34,725 bases of DNA from Comamonadaceae bacterium (GCA_947476015.1 CANJOS010000014.1:1-34725), one strand, 5' to 3'; counted from the first letter of the stretch, positions 1 to 8,467 are shown. Numbers and translations are program-made. The notes: generated by a model from the sequence alone, not told the origin.

Positions 1-680
1 ATGAGCGCAACTTGGTCTGCCATGCCACTGACAACAGCCAAGTCATGTGTGATCAGGAGCATGGCCATGCCGCGCTCCGTTTGAAGACTTTTCAGCAAGT
101 CCAATATTTGAGCTTGAATGGTGACGTCTAGGGCCGTTGTCGGTTCATCGGCAATCAGAACATCGGGCTCCGCCGCCAAGGCAATCGCAATCATGACACG
201 TTGCAACTGCCCCCCTGACAACTCAAAAGGGTAGTTACCCATTCGCCTCTCAGGTTCGGGCAAGCCTACTTTCATCAGCCATTCAACTGCTTTTGCCTGC
301 GCATCGGACCTTTTCAAATCCGTGTGTTGCTGTATGACTTCCAAAATTTGATCGCCAATCGTCATCACAGGATTCAGGCTGGTAGACGGCTCTTGGAAAA
401 TAATGGAAATACGTCGCCCCCTGACCCTTCGCATTTGAATTTCACTCAGCTGAAAAACATCGACGTCCTTCAAATGGACTTGACCACTTTGAATCAATGC
501 ATTGTCTGGCAACAGACGAAGCAAGGCCAAAGCCGTCATTGATTTGCCACAACCAGACTCGCCAACAAGGGCAAAGGTTTGTCCACGTTGAATGCTCATG
601 TTCAGCGCATCAACTGCACGCGCCATGCCAATTTCGGTTTGCAGTTCAACCTTTAAATTTTGCACACTCAACTGTTGCAT
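1..680 (-). CDS. peptide-type ABC transporter ATP-binding protein (3' end cut by window)
   Basis: This is the ATPase that should power the importer encoded just upstream (binding protein and two permeases, 680-5353). About 226 N-terminal residues are visible. They hold Walker A GESGCGKS at residues 40-47, a Q-loop (FQEP), signature LSGGQLQRV, Walker B LLIADEP-like (VLIADEP), the D-loop and the switch histidine in LLITHDL. This is a complete first nucleotide-binding domain of the OppD/DppD type. The ATG shares a TGATG with the stop of the permease gene, so translation is probably coupled. The gene runs past base 1, so it is unknown whether it is a single-domain ATPase or a fused double one like the paralogue at 13176-14936. 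The family is certain; the substrate is not. Confidence 0.93.
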   Translation of the reverse strand, partial: MQQLSVQNLKVELQTEIGMARAVDALNMSIQRGQTFALVGESGCGKSMTALALLRLLPDNALIQSGQVHLKDVDVFQLSEIQMRRVRGRRISIIFQEPSTSLNPVMTIGDQILEVIQQHTDLKRSDAQAKAVEWLMKVGLPEPERRMGNYPFELSGGQLQRVMIAIALAAEPDVLIADEPTTALDVTIQAQILDLLKSLQTERGMAMLLITHDLAVVSGMADQVAL

Positions 681-2122
681 CAGACAGCCCCTTCTGGTGA
701 GGTCGATGAAACAGGCAAGGGCCGACGCAAGCGCGTTCGGGGGTCAAAAGCATCGCGAACGGCATCGGCCAAAAGATTGGCACTGAGGACAATCAAGAAC
801 ATGAAGGTGAATGCGGTGGCCAATGTCCACCAAACCAAGGGCGTTGCAGCCAATTCTGAGCGGGCGGTGTTGATCATGACACCAAAGCTGGCAGTTTTTG
901 GATCAACGCCTACACCCACATAAGAAAGAACGGCCTCCGCCAGAACAAAGCTCGAGAATTGCATCACGGTGTTGATCAAAACCAAATGCATCAAATTAGG
1001 AATGATATGACGCCACAAGACGCGGGGCGTTGAAACGCCAAAAGCTTTTGCAGACTGAATGTATTCCAATTCACGGAGTTTCAAAGTCTCACCGCGCACC
1101 AATCGGCACAAGCCTGTGAATGAAGTGATCCCCAAGATCAAGCACAAGAAAAATAAACGCGCATCAGCACGCTCCAGAGAGGTCTCAAATACGCCTTGAT
1201 TTTTGTCGATGAATACTTGCAACAACAGCACGGATGCTGCGATGAGCAAAACATCAGGAATGGATGCCAACAAGGTGTAGATGTATTGAATGACTTCGTC
1301 AACCCAGCCCCTGACATAGCCTGCGGTAACACCCAACACCAAAGCCAATGGCAGAACCACCAGTGTGGTTAAGCCACCAATGACGAGCGCAGTTCTGACA
1401 CTTTTCAAGGCAAAAACCAGCACTGAATTACCGGTTCTGTCAGTTCCAAAAACATGGTAAAACTGAGACAACTGAGTGACCCAACACAGAACGAGGACCA
1501 TCAGTGCAAAGGTAATGGCAATGGCACGCCATGGCCATTCAGTCCGTCCCTTGAACCATCGCTCAAGGCTTGTTGTCAGGGACTGATGCGAAACGATGGA
1601 AGCGACGACCACCCCAGTCACCATAGAAACCAAAATCAATGCAAGTCCCAGACCCAATGCATGCAGCGTTCTTAACCCAACATCGCTCGTCAACTCTTCC
1701 GAAGGATTTGACAAATGCTTGCCGCCAAATTGAAGTCTAGGGTAATCTCGAACCGATACACCCTCCCGATCAAATGTTTCCTTGCGAAAACCCACGGCAG
1801 CCAGAGGTTCTGAATAACTGCGCTCCCTGGCAGTGGTCAGTGGCTGCAAAACTTTGTCCAAAATTGAGTTAGCTTCCGACGCATACGACTGTGCTTGTCC
1901 AGCCACGGGGGGCAAAGCCTCTTTGTAGTGAACCGAGTCAGCCAAAGCCACCACCAAGAAAAAGCCTAAGACCATGCTGCTGACCATGGCCACAGGCCTT
2001 TGCAGGGCCAAGCGCCACGACATTCGAAGATTGCGGTCGGTCCTCAAATGCCAAACGTACCAAACCCCAAAAGCCAAGATGGCATAGACAAACAAATCGG
2101 TGAAAAGAAAAACAGCTTGCAT
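680..2122 (-). CDS. long DppC/OppC-type ABC transporter permease with extra N-terminal module
   Basis: Inner-membrane permease of the BPD transporter superfamily, 480 aa; DppC/OppC proteins are usually near 300. The canonical part starts around residue 200: a membrane helix (about 200-221), then HVFGTDRTGNS (223-233), which matches the H-x-LGTDxxGRD region though with GNS in place of GRD. The core helices follow, with an EAA-type coupling loop (EYIQSAKAFGVSTPRVLWRH). Before that lies additional sequence: a helix at about 5-26, a basic loop, a helix at about 44-63, a hydrophilic and probably periplasmic stretch at about 64-150, and a helix at about 152-178. The gene starts 7 bases after the DppB-type gene and its stop overlaps the ATPase start. 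It is a clear family member with an unusual extension. Confidence 0.9.
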   Translation of the reverse strand: MQAVFLFTDLFVYAILAFGVWYVWHLRTDRNLRMSWRLALQRPVAMVSSMVLGFFLVVALADSVHYKEALPPVAGQAQSYASEANSILDKVLQPLTTARERSYSEPLAAVGFRKETFDREGVSVRDYPRLQFGGKHLSNPSEELTSDVGLRTLHALGLGLALILVSMVTGVVVASIVSHQSLTTSLERWFKGRTEWPWRAIAITFALMVLVLCWVTQLSQFYHVFGTDRTGNSVLVFALKSVRTALVIGGLTTLVVLPLALVLGVTAGYVRGWVDEVIQYIYTLLASIPDVLLIAASVLLLQVFIDKNQGVFETSLERADARLFFLCLILGITSFTGLCRLVRGETLKLRELEYIQSAKAFGVSTPRVLWRHIIPNLMHLVLINTVMQFSSFVLAEAVLSYVGVGVDPKTASFGVMINTARSELAATPLVWWTLATAFTFMFLIVLSANLLADAVRDAFDPRTRLRRPLPVSSTSPEGAV

Positions 2123-2129
2123 TTTGTTG

Positions 2130-3107
2130 TTACTTCAAACGGATGCGAGGATCTGCCAAGGTGTAACTGATGTCCGTCAATATCAAGCCAATGATGTACA
2201 AGAAAGAACCGATAAAAACCATGGCGCGCACGATGGCAAAGTCTTGGCCAGAGATGGCTTCAATCAGATAACTGCCCAGACCCGGAATGGCAAAAAAAGA
2301 TTCCGTGATCAAGCTGCCCATGAACAGCAAGGGGATGACTGCCACTGAAGCGCTCAAAATAGGGATCAATGCATTGCGCAAAACATGAACCAGCAACACC
2401 CTGGCCTCGGACAAGCCTTTGGACCGTGCTGTCCGCACATAATCCTTACCGATCTCCTCCATGAAAAGCGTTCGGTTAAAACGAACCTCCCCCCCCAGTC
2501 TGGCCAAGATGCCCACAGCAATCGGCAAAAAAAGGAAACGCCAAGCATCCAAACCTGGTTCAAAGCCTGAAACAGGCATGATTTGAAGCACCCGTGAAAA
2601 CATGAACTGCCCCATCACAATGAAGAACAGCGACGAGATAGACATCAAGACCACGCAAAGCACGGTCCCCCAGAAATCCAAATATGTCGCTCTGAAAAAT
2701 GCCAAACCCAGCGCCAACACAATGGATATACCCAGGCCCACCACAAAGGTGGGAAGCGCCAAGGCAAGAGAAGGTCCTGCTCTTCGAACAATTTCAGACG
2801 CGATATCACGGCCACTGTCTGCGCGTCCAAAATCAAAAGCGAACATGCGCAGTGAGCTGTCCACAAACAACGTGTGGCTTAACTTCGCAACACCCTGCGC
2901 CTGCTCATTGAAGAATAAAGGCCTGTCGTAGCCCCGTTCAGCCTTCCATTTCTGAATGGCATCTGCGGTCACGCGTTTACCGCCCAATTGCATGCGCGCC
3001 ATGTCTTCTGGGGTATTGACCTTGAAGAAAAGAACAAAGGTGAGTAAATTGATACCAATCAAGATGGCAAAACCATAAGCCAATTTTCTAGTCAAAAAAT
3101 TAAACAT
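2130..3107 (-). CDS. DppB/OppB-type ABC transporter permease
   Basis: Inner-membrane permease, 325 aa, the normal size for DppB/OppB/YejB. It opens with a helix (about residues 9-29) and a periplasmic region with the RGYDRPLF motif (family form LGLDxPL). Next come several helices, an EAA-type loop (DYVRTARSKGLSEARVLLVH) and the family C-terminal ending ADPRIRLK. Its start overlaps the stop of the binding-protein gene in a TGATG. It should form the translocation pore together with the long DppC-type subunit encoded next. Expected ligands are oligopeptides or peptide-like molecules, but the sequence does not fix the substrate. Confidence 0.92.
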   Translation of the reverse strand: MFNFLTRKLAYGFAILIGINLLTFVLFFKVNTPEDMARMQLGGKRVTADAIQKWKAERGYDRPLFFNEQAQGVAKLSHTLFVDSSLRMFAFDFGRADSGRDIASEIVRRAGPSLALALPTFVVGLGISIVLALGLAFFRATYLDFWGTVLCVVLMSISSLFFIVMGQFMFSRVLQIMPVSGFEPGLDAWRFLFLPIAVGILARLGGEVRFNRTLFMEEIGKDYVRTARSKGLSEARVLLVHVLRNALIPILSASVAVIPLLFMGSLITESFFAIPGLGSYLIEAISGQDFAIVRAMVFIGSFLYIIGLILTDISYTLADPRIRLK

Positions 3108-5353
3108 CAGAAACTCCTTGTGGCCTTGGACTCACTGGCCACAGCGCGTTGAGTTTGCCTTCTTTGCCAAGCTAGCCAGGCAGGCCAGGCCAATGCCAAC
3201 AACAGAATTGGAAACGCAATGACGGGCCACCAAATGGCTTGATTCCACTCCATGATTTTGCGTGTGCGCAATGCCGAATCAATTTTCAAATAGGGCAAAT
3301 TGTCACGGATGATGTTGGAAGGCTTGCCGTTGCCGACCCATTGGTGATAGGCACCGCCAAATTCTTCCGACCATCCATAAAGCAAGGGCAATTCATCTTG
3401 CATGATGTCGATCATTTTGCGGATCAGTGCAGCACGTTCGGCGGTGTCGTCCAAATCTTTCATGCGGTCGAACAATTGATCAAACGCCGGTATCGCAAAG
3501 TTACTGGCGTTTTCACCATCAAATTTGGCTTTGGCATTGGGGCCGTACAACAAGAACAAGAAATTTTCGGGGTCAGGATAGTCTGCCAACCAACCCCAGA
3601 AGAAAAACTGCGAAGAACCCTTTCTCATCTTGTCCTGAAAACGGTTGTAGTCGGTATTTCGAATTTCAACTTGGATGTTCAGTTTCGCAAACTGCTTGGC
3701 CACCCAGTCGAGCCTGGCTTTGTAGCCAGGGCCCACACCTTGCGTATCGTAGTTCAGGACCAAGGGTCGACCTGTTTTTTCGTCTCGACCATTGGGATAG
3801 CCTGCTTCAGAGAGCAACTTCCGAGCAACGTCAATTGACTTGCGCGTGTATTTTCCATCGCTGGACATGTCGTAGACCACAGGATTGGGCTTTGACAGTT
3901 TGTTACCAAACAAACCAGGCACCACCACACTGTGATTCACTTGTGCTCGATCGTCCTCAAAAATAGACACATACTCCTCAAAGTCAAACGCGATGGCCAA
4001 AGCTTGACGCAATTTTTTGTTGCGAATCCGGTCTTCGGGCGTTTGGCCCATTCCGACCACGGGATCAAGCCAGTTAAAACCAAAATGCCAAAAACCCACT
4101 TGAATGGTGCTTGGCAATTGAATTTTTCTTTCTAACAATTCCTTGGAACGCCCCGTTCCGTCTTGAATTGAAACTTGGTAGCCAATGCCGGGCTCTCCTC
4201 TTTCCAATTGTGGAATATCGTAATAGCCTTGGATGAATTTGGTCGCGACGGATGTTCCCTCTTTTTCAATCACAGAGACCAATTTGTCAACAAAGGGCGT
4301 CGGCTTGCCACAGTCCTTGAGAAGCCCTTTGGCTTCATCGCCAGCCTCCCCTTCGCAGGGATAAGGAACACCCCGGTAATTTGGATTGCGAACCAACTCC
4401 ATTCGAGCGTTTGGGATGTACTCTGTCAGCATGTAAGGTCCCGTGCCCACCGGCCATGTGTCTGGATTCAGGTTACGTCGTGACATACCCTCTTGCGCAT
4501 AAAACGCATCCACCTCCCAGGGGATGGGCGCAAAGAAGGTCATGGCCAACCAATATTTAAATTGAGGGTACTTGCCGATCACACGGATTCTCAAAGTATG
4601 GGCGTCAATCACTTCGACCCCAGGTAAATCATGCGCCCGAAAATCTAGCCACGGCAAGTGTCCAAACACGCCAAGCTCTTTTGCAGATTTACCTGCTTTT
4701 AAGCTTTCGTTGAAGGACTTGATTTTCTTGCCGTAATCCGTCAAGCCCACAATTTTTTCAGAAAGAAAACCAAACGAAGGTGATTTGATTCGCGGCGTGG
4801 CCAAGCGTTTGATGGCATAGGCGTAATCTTCGGCCACAAGTTCGCGCGTGCCCATCAATTCGAAATCGTAGGGACGACGTTTTCCGTCTATTTCAGACTC
4901 TTTCAAAGACAAATACCGAGACTGTCCTTCGGGTGTTTTGGCAAATGCTGGATGGGGCTGATAAAGAATGCCTGGCTGAATTTTGAGCTCAAAGACACTT
5001 TCTGAAATTTGGTCTGCAGGGGTCTGCGCCGGTACTTCCTGACCCGCTTGACCCAAAAATTTCACCTTGGGCATTTCTGTCAATGTCCGGGGCTCCAATT
5101 CATAAGGACGCTTCAAATAGTGATATTTCAGGGGTGGTTCATAAACGGCATAAGTCCATGGCGTCTCATTGCTGCTGTACGACGAGGTGGAATCTAAGTG
5201 CTTGGGAGACTCTGAAAAGGAACTGAAAAGGACATTTTCAGACAGTAGTTGCTTGGAAACCGGCTGATTGGTGACCTGGTCACATCCCTGCAAAAGCATG
5301 CTCACGGAGATGAACAGGGGCACAAAACTAATTTTGCGAAATTGAAAAATCAC
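3107..5353 (-). CDS. ABC transporter substrate-binding lipoprotein (SBP family 5) with C-terminal membrane helix
   Basis: Binding protein of the peptide/nickel family (SBP_bac_5), 748 aa, long for the family. The start is a GTG; no in-frame ATG lies upstream. The N-terminus is a lipoprotein signal, LLQGC with Cys24 as the modified residue and Asp25 at +2. In enterobacteria Asp at +2 retains lipoproteins in the inner membrane. Family landmarks include TGPYMLTEY, VGFWHFGFNW, RQALAIAFD and the WGWLADYPDPENFLF region. Residues about 706-729 form a Trp-rich hydrophobic helix followed by a basic tail (QRRQTQR), which suggests a second membrane anchor with the tail in the cytoplasm. Classic periplasmic binding proteins lack this helix. 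First gene of the leftward ABC operon, divergent from the TonB receptor. Confidence 0.92.
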   Translation of the reverse strand: MIFQFRKISFVPLFISVSMLLQGCDQVTNQPVSKQLLSENVLFSSFSESPKHLDSTSSYSSNETPWTYAVYEPPLKYHYLKRPYELEPRTLTEMPKVKFLGQAGQEVPAQTPADQISESVFELKIQPGILYQPHPAFAKTPEGQSRYLSLKESEIDGKRRPYDFELMGTRELVAEDYAYAIKRLATPRIKSPSFGFLSEKIVGLTDYGKKIKSFNESLKAGKSAKELGVFGHLPWLDFRAHDLPGVEVIDAHTLRIRVIGKYPQFKYWLAMTFFAPIPWEVDAFYAQEGMSRRNLNPDTWPVGTGPYMLTEYIPNARMELVRNPNYRGVPYPCEGEAGDEAKGLLKDCGKPTPFVDKLVSVIEKEGTSVATKFIQGYYDIPQLERGEPGIGYQVSIQDGTGRSKELLERKIQLPSTIQVGFWHFGFNWLDPVVGMGQTPEDRIRNKKLRQALAIAFDFEEYVSIFEDDRAQVNHSVVVPGLFGNKLSKPNPVVYDMSSDGKYTRKSIDVARKLLSEAGYPNGRDEKTGRPLVLNYDTQGVGPGYKARLDWVAKQFAKLNIQVEIRNTDYNRFQDKMRKGSSQFFFWGWLADYPDPENFLFLLYGPNAKAKFDGENASNFAIPAFDQLFDRMKDLDDTAERAALIRKMIDIMQDELPLLYGWSEEFGGAYHQWVGNGKPSNIIRDNLPYLKIDSALRTRKIMEWNQAIWWPVIAFPILLLALAWPAWLAWQRRQTQRAVASESKATRSF

Positions 5354-5431
5354 TTTTGGGATCCGTTGAACTCATTTGTCCTCAATGTAACCCACACCTC
5401 TGATTCGCAGAAGGACAGTTTTTAATTTGTA

Positions 5432-5455
5432 ATTTATATTTACTTAAATATAAAT
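5432..5455. promoter_or_regulatory. perfect 11-2-11 inverted repeat, candidate operator
   Basis: ATTTATATTTA at 5432-5442 is followed by CT and then its exact reverse complement TAAATATAAAT at 5445-5455. There is no mismatch and only 2 bases between the arms, which fits a dimeric DNA-binding protein better than an RNA hairpin. It lies about 80 bases upstream of the binding-protein start and about 130 upstream of the receptor start, so one protein could control both. The regulator is unknown. AT-rich DNA makes chance palindromes commoner, but 11 perfect pairs is still long. Confidence 0.55.
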
Positions 5456-5466
5456 ATTTACTTAAA
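5436..5466. repeat. 13-base direct repeat in the divergent control region
   Basis: ATATTTACTTAAA occurs exactly at 5436-5448 and again at 5454-5466, an 18-base period. The first copy overlaps the core of the palindrome at 5432-5455. The second copy is followed by a shorter inverted pair, TTTAC at 5457-5461 and GTAAA at 5469-5473. Repeats offset by nearly two helical turns could bind two dimers on one face of the DNA. Confidence 0.55.
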
Positions 5467-5525
5467 CAGTAAAACCAAAGAAATCATAAATTTGTTGTTA
5501 ATAAGAGAAAAATCAGCCAAATAAG

Positions 5526-5553
5526 TTGTCAAATTTATCAGTTTCACTAAATT
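5526..5553 (+). promoter_or_regulatory. possible sigma-70 promoter of the TonB receptor gene
   Basis: TTGTCA (5526-5531), 16 bases, then TAAATT (5548-5553). This matches the -35 box at 5 of 6 positions and the -10 box at 4 of 6. It would start a transcript near 5560 with a leader of about 27 bases before the ATG at 5587. The surrounding AT-richness makes false matches likely. Confidence 0.35.
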
Positions 5554-5586
5554 GACATGTTCATCAATGAATCCCTAGGTTGAATC

Positions 5587-8412
5587 ATGCAATTCACGTT
5601 AAGTCCCCTCAATTTGGCAGTGGTTTCATGCTGCCTTGCTTTCACCGCAATGCCAAAAGCTGTCATGGCTCAAAACGTACAGTCCATTGAAGTGACGGGT
5701 TCGCGACTGAAACGGACAGAGATTGAATCATCAGCGCCCCTTCAAGTGATCACACGATCTGAAATTGAAGCAACAGGCAAGCTGACCATTTCTGAAGTTT
5801 TGCAGGCCTTGCCAACTAACAACAACGGCAGTGTGCCCACCAGTTTCGGGAATGGTTTTGCTGCGGGCGGCTCGGGTATTTCATTGCGTGGAATGTCCGT
5901 GAACTCGACATTGATTCTGGTGAACGGCCGTCGCATGGCACCCTATGGACTTGCCGACGATGGTCAGCGAAATTTCGTTGACCTCAGTTCCATTCCTTTG
6001 GACTTGGTGGACCGCGTTGAAATTCTGAAAGATGGTGCCTCTGCCGTTTATGGCTCAGACGCCATCGCTGGCGTTGTGAACATCATTTTGCGAAAAGATT
6101 TCAATGGCTTCATTGGCAGTGCCAGTGCAGGCAGCTCACGGTACGGAGATAGCAACTCCACACGCGCATCCTTAACCAAAGGGTTTGGCAAGTTGAGCGA
6201 AGATGGCTACAACGGCTTCATCAACCTTGAAGCCAGTCATCAAGATGCATTGAACATGAGTGATCGTGCTGGACAACGTGATTTCATTGGCTTAGCTAAC
6301 CCATTCAACGACAATTCTCTGACCAAAATTCGGGGGTATGCAGTTTCCGCGACTTCCGCTTCTGCAAGCCCGACTGGCTGGGCTCGCGCTGTCACTGCAC
6401 CCTGGGGAACAACGGCAGTCGCTGGCTCCTCCTATCTTCAAATGGGCTCAGCTTGCGTGAGCAACCCCTCCAACGCAACACTCTCGCCTTACAACTCACG
6501 TCCCGCTTGCCTTTGGAACATCATGGATTACACAATGATCCAGCCCAAAGAAGACAAGGTGAACTTATTTGCCAGGGGCACGTTCAGTTTGTCTGGCGAC
6601 ACTCAGCTTTATGGCGAGGCTGGCGTATTCAACTCCAAGGTCAGCACCATCTACACACCAAGCTCGGTTTCTGGTATCTGGGCGAACCCATCAACCAACA
6701 AAGTGATGGACAACACTTACATCACAATGGGACCGAATCATCCTGACAATCCAACACAAGGTTCGAACTCGCGACTGCGATACGTCACCGCTGATCTTGG
6801 CGGAAGAAACAGCAATTACGACACCACCGTTGCGAGACTGTTGGGTGGCGTGAAAGGCATCTCCGGTGGATGGGATTACGATGCTGGCTACCTCTACACG
6901 CAAAGCGAAACCAAAATTGAAAGAAGCGGTTATGTGGTCAACAGCGCACTTCAAGCGCTTTTGAATGGTACCAACTATAACGGTGTCAACTATGGCTCCT
7001 ACTACCGTCTTGGCACTAATGCTGGCTTGAACACAGCTGCCCTACGTTCCGCAATTGCCCCCCTGCTTTTCAACAGTACGAAGAACTCCGTCACAGCCAT
7101 TGACTTCAAAGCTTCACGTGATCTCATGCCGCTTCCAGGCGGCGCCTTAGGCGTGGCTGTGGGTGCTGAATATCGCCAAGAAAAGTTATCCAGCCCACCG
7201 ACACCCTATACGGATGTGGGCGATATTGTTGGTTTGGGTTATTCCGCATTTAACCAATCACGAAATGTGACAGCCGCTTACGCTGAATTGAATGCGCCAG
7301 TCAGCAAGGCACTCGAACTGAATGCTGCCATTCGCAGCGACCAATACTCTGATTGGGGAAATGCCACAACACCAAAGTTCGGTGCGAAATGGAAAGTCTC
7401 AGACCCCCTCATGTTAAGAGCATCTTATGCTGAAGGTTATCGCGCCCCTGGCGCAGGTGAAAGCGGCAAGAGCCGTGTTTCTGCCTACACCTATGTCGCC
7501 GATCCCGTGCGTTGCCCTGGTGGATCAGTTCCCTTGGATGGCGCTTTACCGGTCGATTGCAACAACCAAATTGTGGCCTTCTCATCGGGCAATCCAAACA
7601 TCAAACCCGAAAAATCACAAAGCTGGAACTTGGGCATGGTCTTAGAAGCCAGCAAAGAACTGAACGTCTCTGTTGATTTCTGGCAAATCACCAGAACCAA
7701 TGAAATTCTAGGCGTCGATCCTCAATCTGTATTGAACAATCCTGCAGGCTATCCAACCGCAGAAATCATTCGCGATGCGTCAACTGCTCTTCCAGGCCTT
7801 GCAAATTCTGGCGCTCTCTTGGCCGTCATGGCCCCGTATGACAATGGCCCAAAGACCAAGACCAATGGCGTTGACATTGACATGCGCTATCGTTTTCCAG
7901 CCATGGAAAATGGTGTGAAACTGTTCGGTCGTTTTGACCTCTCCTACATCAACTCATTCTCGCGTTTGAACCCCGATGGCACGCTTTATAACTATGCAGG
8001 CACTTATGGCCCAACGGCGCTGTCTAGTTCAGCTGGAATGCCCAAGTCACGTGCAGTCCTTGATTTGACTGCTCAAAAAGGAGACTTTTCTTTAACGGGT
8101 CGCTTGAACTACACCAGCGGCATCAAGCAAATTGAAAGCTTAGAAGACCCAGGATGCTTGTCTCACTATGCCGACGGTACAAGTTTTTATGGCAGTTGCC
8201 GAGTCCCAGCTTTTTCAACCATCGACTTGTTCGGACGCTATCAATATGACAAGAGCTTGGAGTTAACAGCTTCCATTCAAAACTTGTTTGACCGAGTTGC
8301 ACCCTTTGACAGCGTGGCCTCCTATGGCGCAACAGGCTTCAACCCAAGTTATGCCATGATGGGCGCATTGGGGCGCTACATCCGAATTGGTGCGAAATAC
8401 AAGTTCAATTGA
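5587..8412 (+). CDS. TonB-dependent outer-membrane receptor
   Basis: Outer-membrane gated channel for energy-dependent uptake, 941 aa. A signal peptide ends near AVMA-QNVQ (cleavage after Ala28), followed by a TonB-box-like segment SIEVTG. The plug domain (about residues 45-165) carries typical motifs: LRGMSVNSTLILVNGRRMAP, VDLSSIPLDLVDRVEILKDG, ASAVYGSDAIAGVVNIIL. The rest is a beta-barrel with many alternating strands, ending AKYKFN, so the usual terminal Phe is next to last. A TGA in frame at 5581-5583 forces the start at 5587 or later, which leaves a signal peptide with no Lys or Arg before its hydrophobic core. The ligand is not determined: siderophore, peptide, cobalamin and sugar receptors all share this fold. 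It is divergent from a peptide-type ABC operon and is followed by a terminator. Confidence 0.95.
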   Translation: MQFTLSPLNLAVVSCCLAFTAMPKAVMAQNVQSIEVTGSRLKRTEIESSAPLQVITRSEIEATGKLTISEVLQALPTNNNGSVPTSFGNGFAAGGSGISLRGMSVNSTLILVNGRRMAPYGLADDGQRNFVDLSSIPLDLVDRVEILKDGASAVYGSDAIAGVVNIILRKDFNGFIGSASAGSSRYGDSNSTRASLTKGFGKLSEDGYNGFINLEASHQDALNMSDRAGQRDFIGLANPFNDNSLTKIRGYAVSATSASASPTGWARAVTAPWGTTAVAGSSYLQMGSACVSNPSNATLSPYNSRPACLWNIMDYTMIQPKEDKVNLFARGTFSLSGDTQLYGEAGVFNSKVSTIYTPSSVSGIWANPSTNKVMDNTYITMGPNHPDNPTQGSNSRLRYVTADLGGRNSNYDTTVARLLGGVKGISGGWDYDAGYLYTQSETKIERSGYVVNSALQALLNGTNYNGVNYGSYYRLGTNAGLNTAALRSAIAPLLFNSTKNSVTAIDFKASRDLMPLPGGALGVAVGAEYRQEKLSSPPTPYTDVGDIVGLGYSAFNQSRNVTAAYAELNAPVSKALELNAAIRSDQYSDWGNATTPKFGAKWKVSDPLMLRASYAEGYRAPGAGESGKSRVSAYTYVADPVRCPGGSVPLDGALPVDCNNQIVAFSSGNPNIKPEKSQSWNLGMVLEASKELNVSVDFWQITRTNEILGVDPQSVLNNPAGYPTAEIIRDASTALPGLANSGALLAVMAPYDNGPKTKTNGVDIDMRYRFPAMENGVKLFGRFDLSYINSFSRLNPDGTLYNYAGTYGPTALSSSAGMPKSRAVLDLTAQKGDFSLTGRLNYTSGIKQIESLEDPGCLSHYADGTSFYGSCRVPAFSTIDLFGRYQYDKSLELTASIQNLFDRVAPFDSVASYGATGFNPSYAMMGALGRYIRIGAKYKFN

Positions 8413-8425
8413 ACTTTCTTCCGTC

Positions 8426-8457
8426 TCAAAAAAGCCCGCTTCTGCGGGCTTTTTTGA
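8426..8457 (+). terminator. rho-independent terminator of the TonB receptor gene
   Basis: A perfect 14-base stem: TCAAAAAAGCCCGC (8426-8439), loop TTCT, GCGGGCTTTTTTGA (8444-8457). It has a GC core and a run of six T, 14 bases after the receptor stop codon. It isolates the receptor from fabI. Confidence 0.93.
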
Positions 8458-8467
8458 AGCGCTTGAT

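Larger units (their letters stand above)
5354..5586. promoter_or_regulatory. AT-rich divergent control region between ABC operon and TonB receptor
   Basis: 233 bases without a gene, strongly AT-rich from about 5418 to 5550. It separates two outward-reading genes and must hold the start signals for both, unless one is read from elsewhere. It contains a long palindrome and a 13-base direct repeat, listed separately. No Fur-box (GATAATGAT-like) sequence was seen. Confidence 0.7.

Noticed and set aside
3239-3838. 199-residue open frame on the + strand opposite the left binding-protein gene
   Set aside because: Antisense to a strong family 5 binding protein, no family resemblance and no ribosome site. 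Other long + frames opposite it are equally meaningless.
5552-5581. TTGACA at 5552 with TAGGTT 18 bases later as receptor promoter
   Set aside because: The -35 box is perfect but the -10 box is poor, and transcription would start at or past the ATG at 5587. TTGTCA/TAAATT just upstream fits better.
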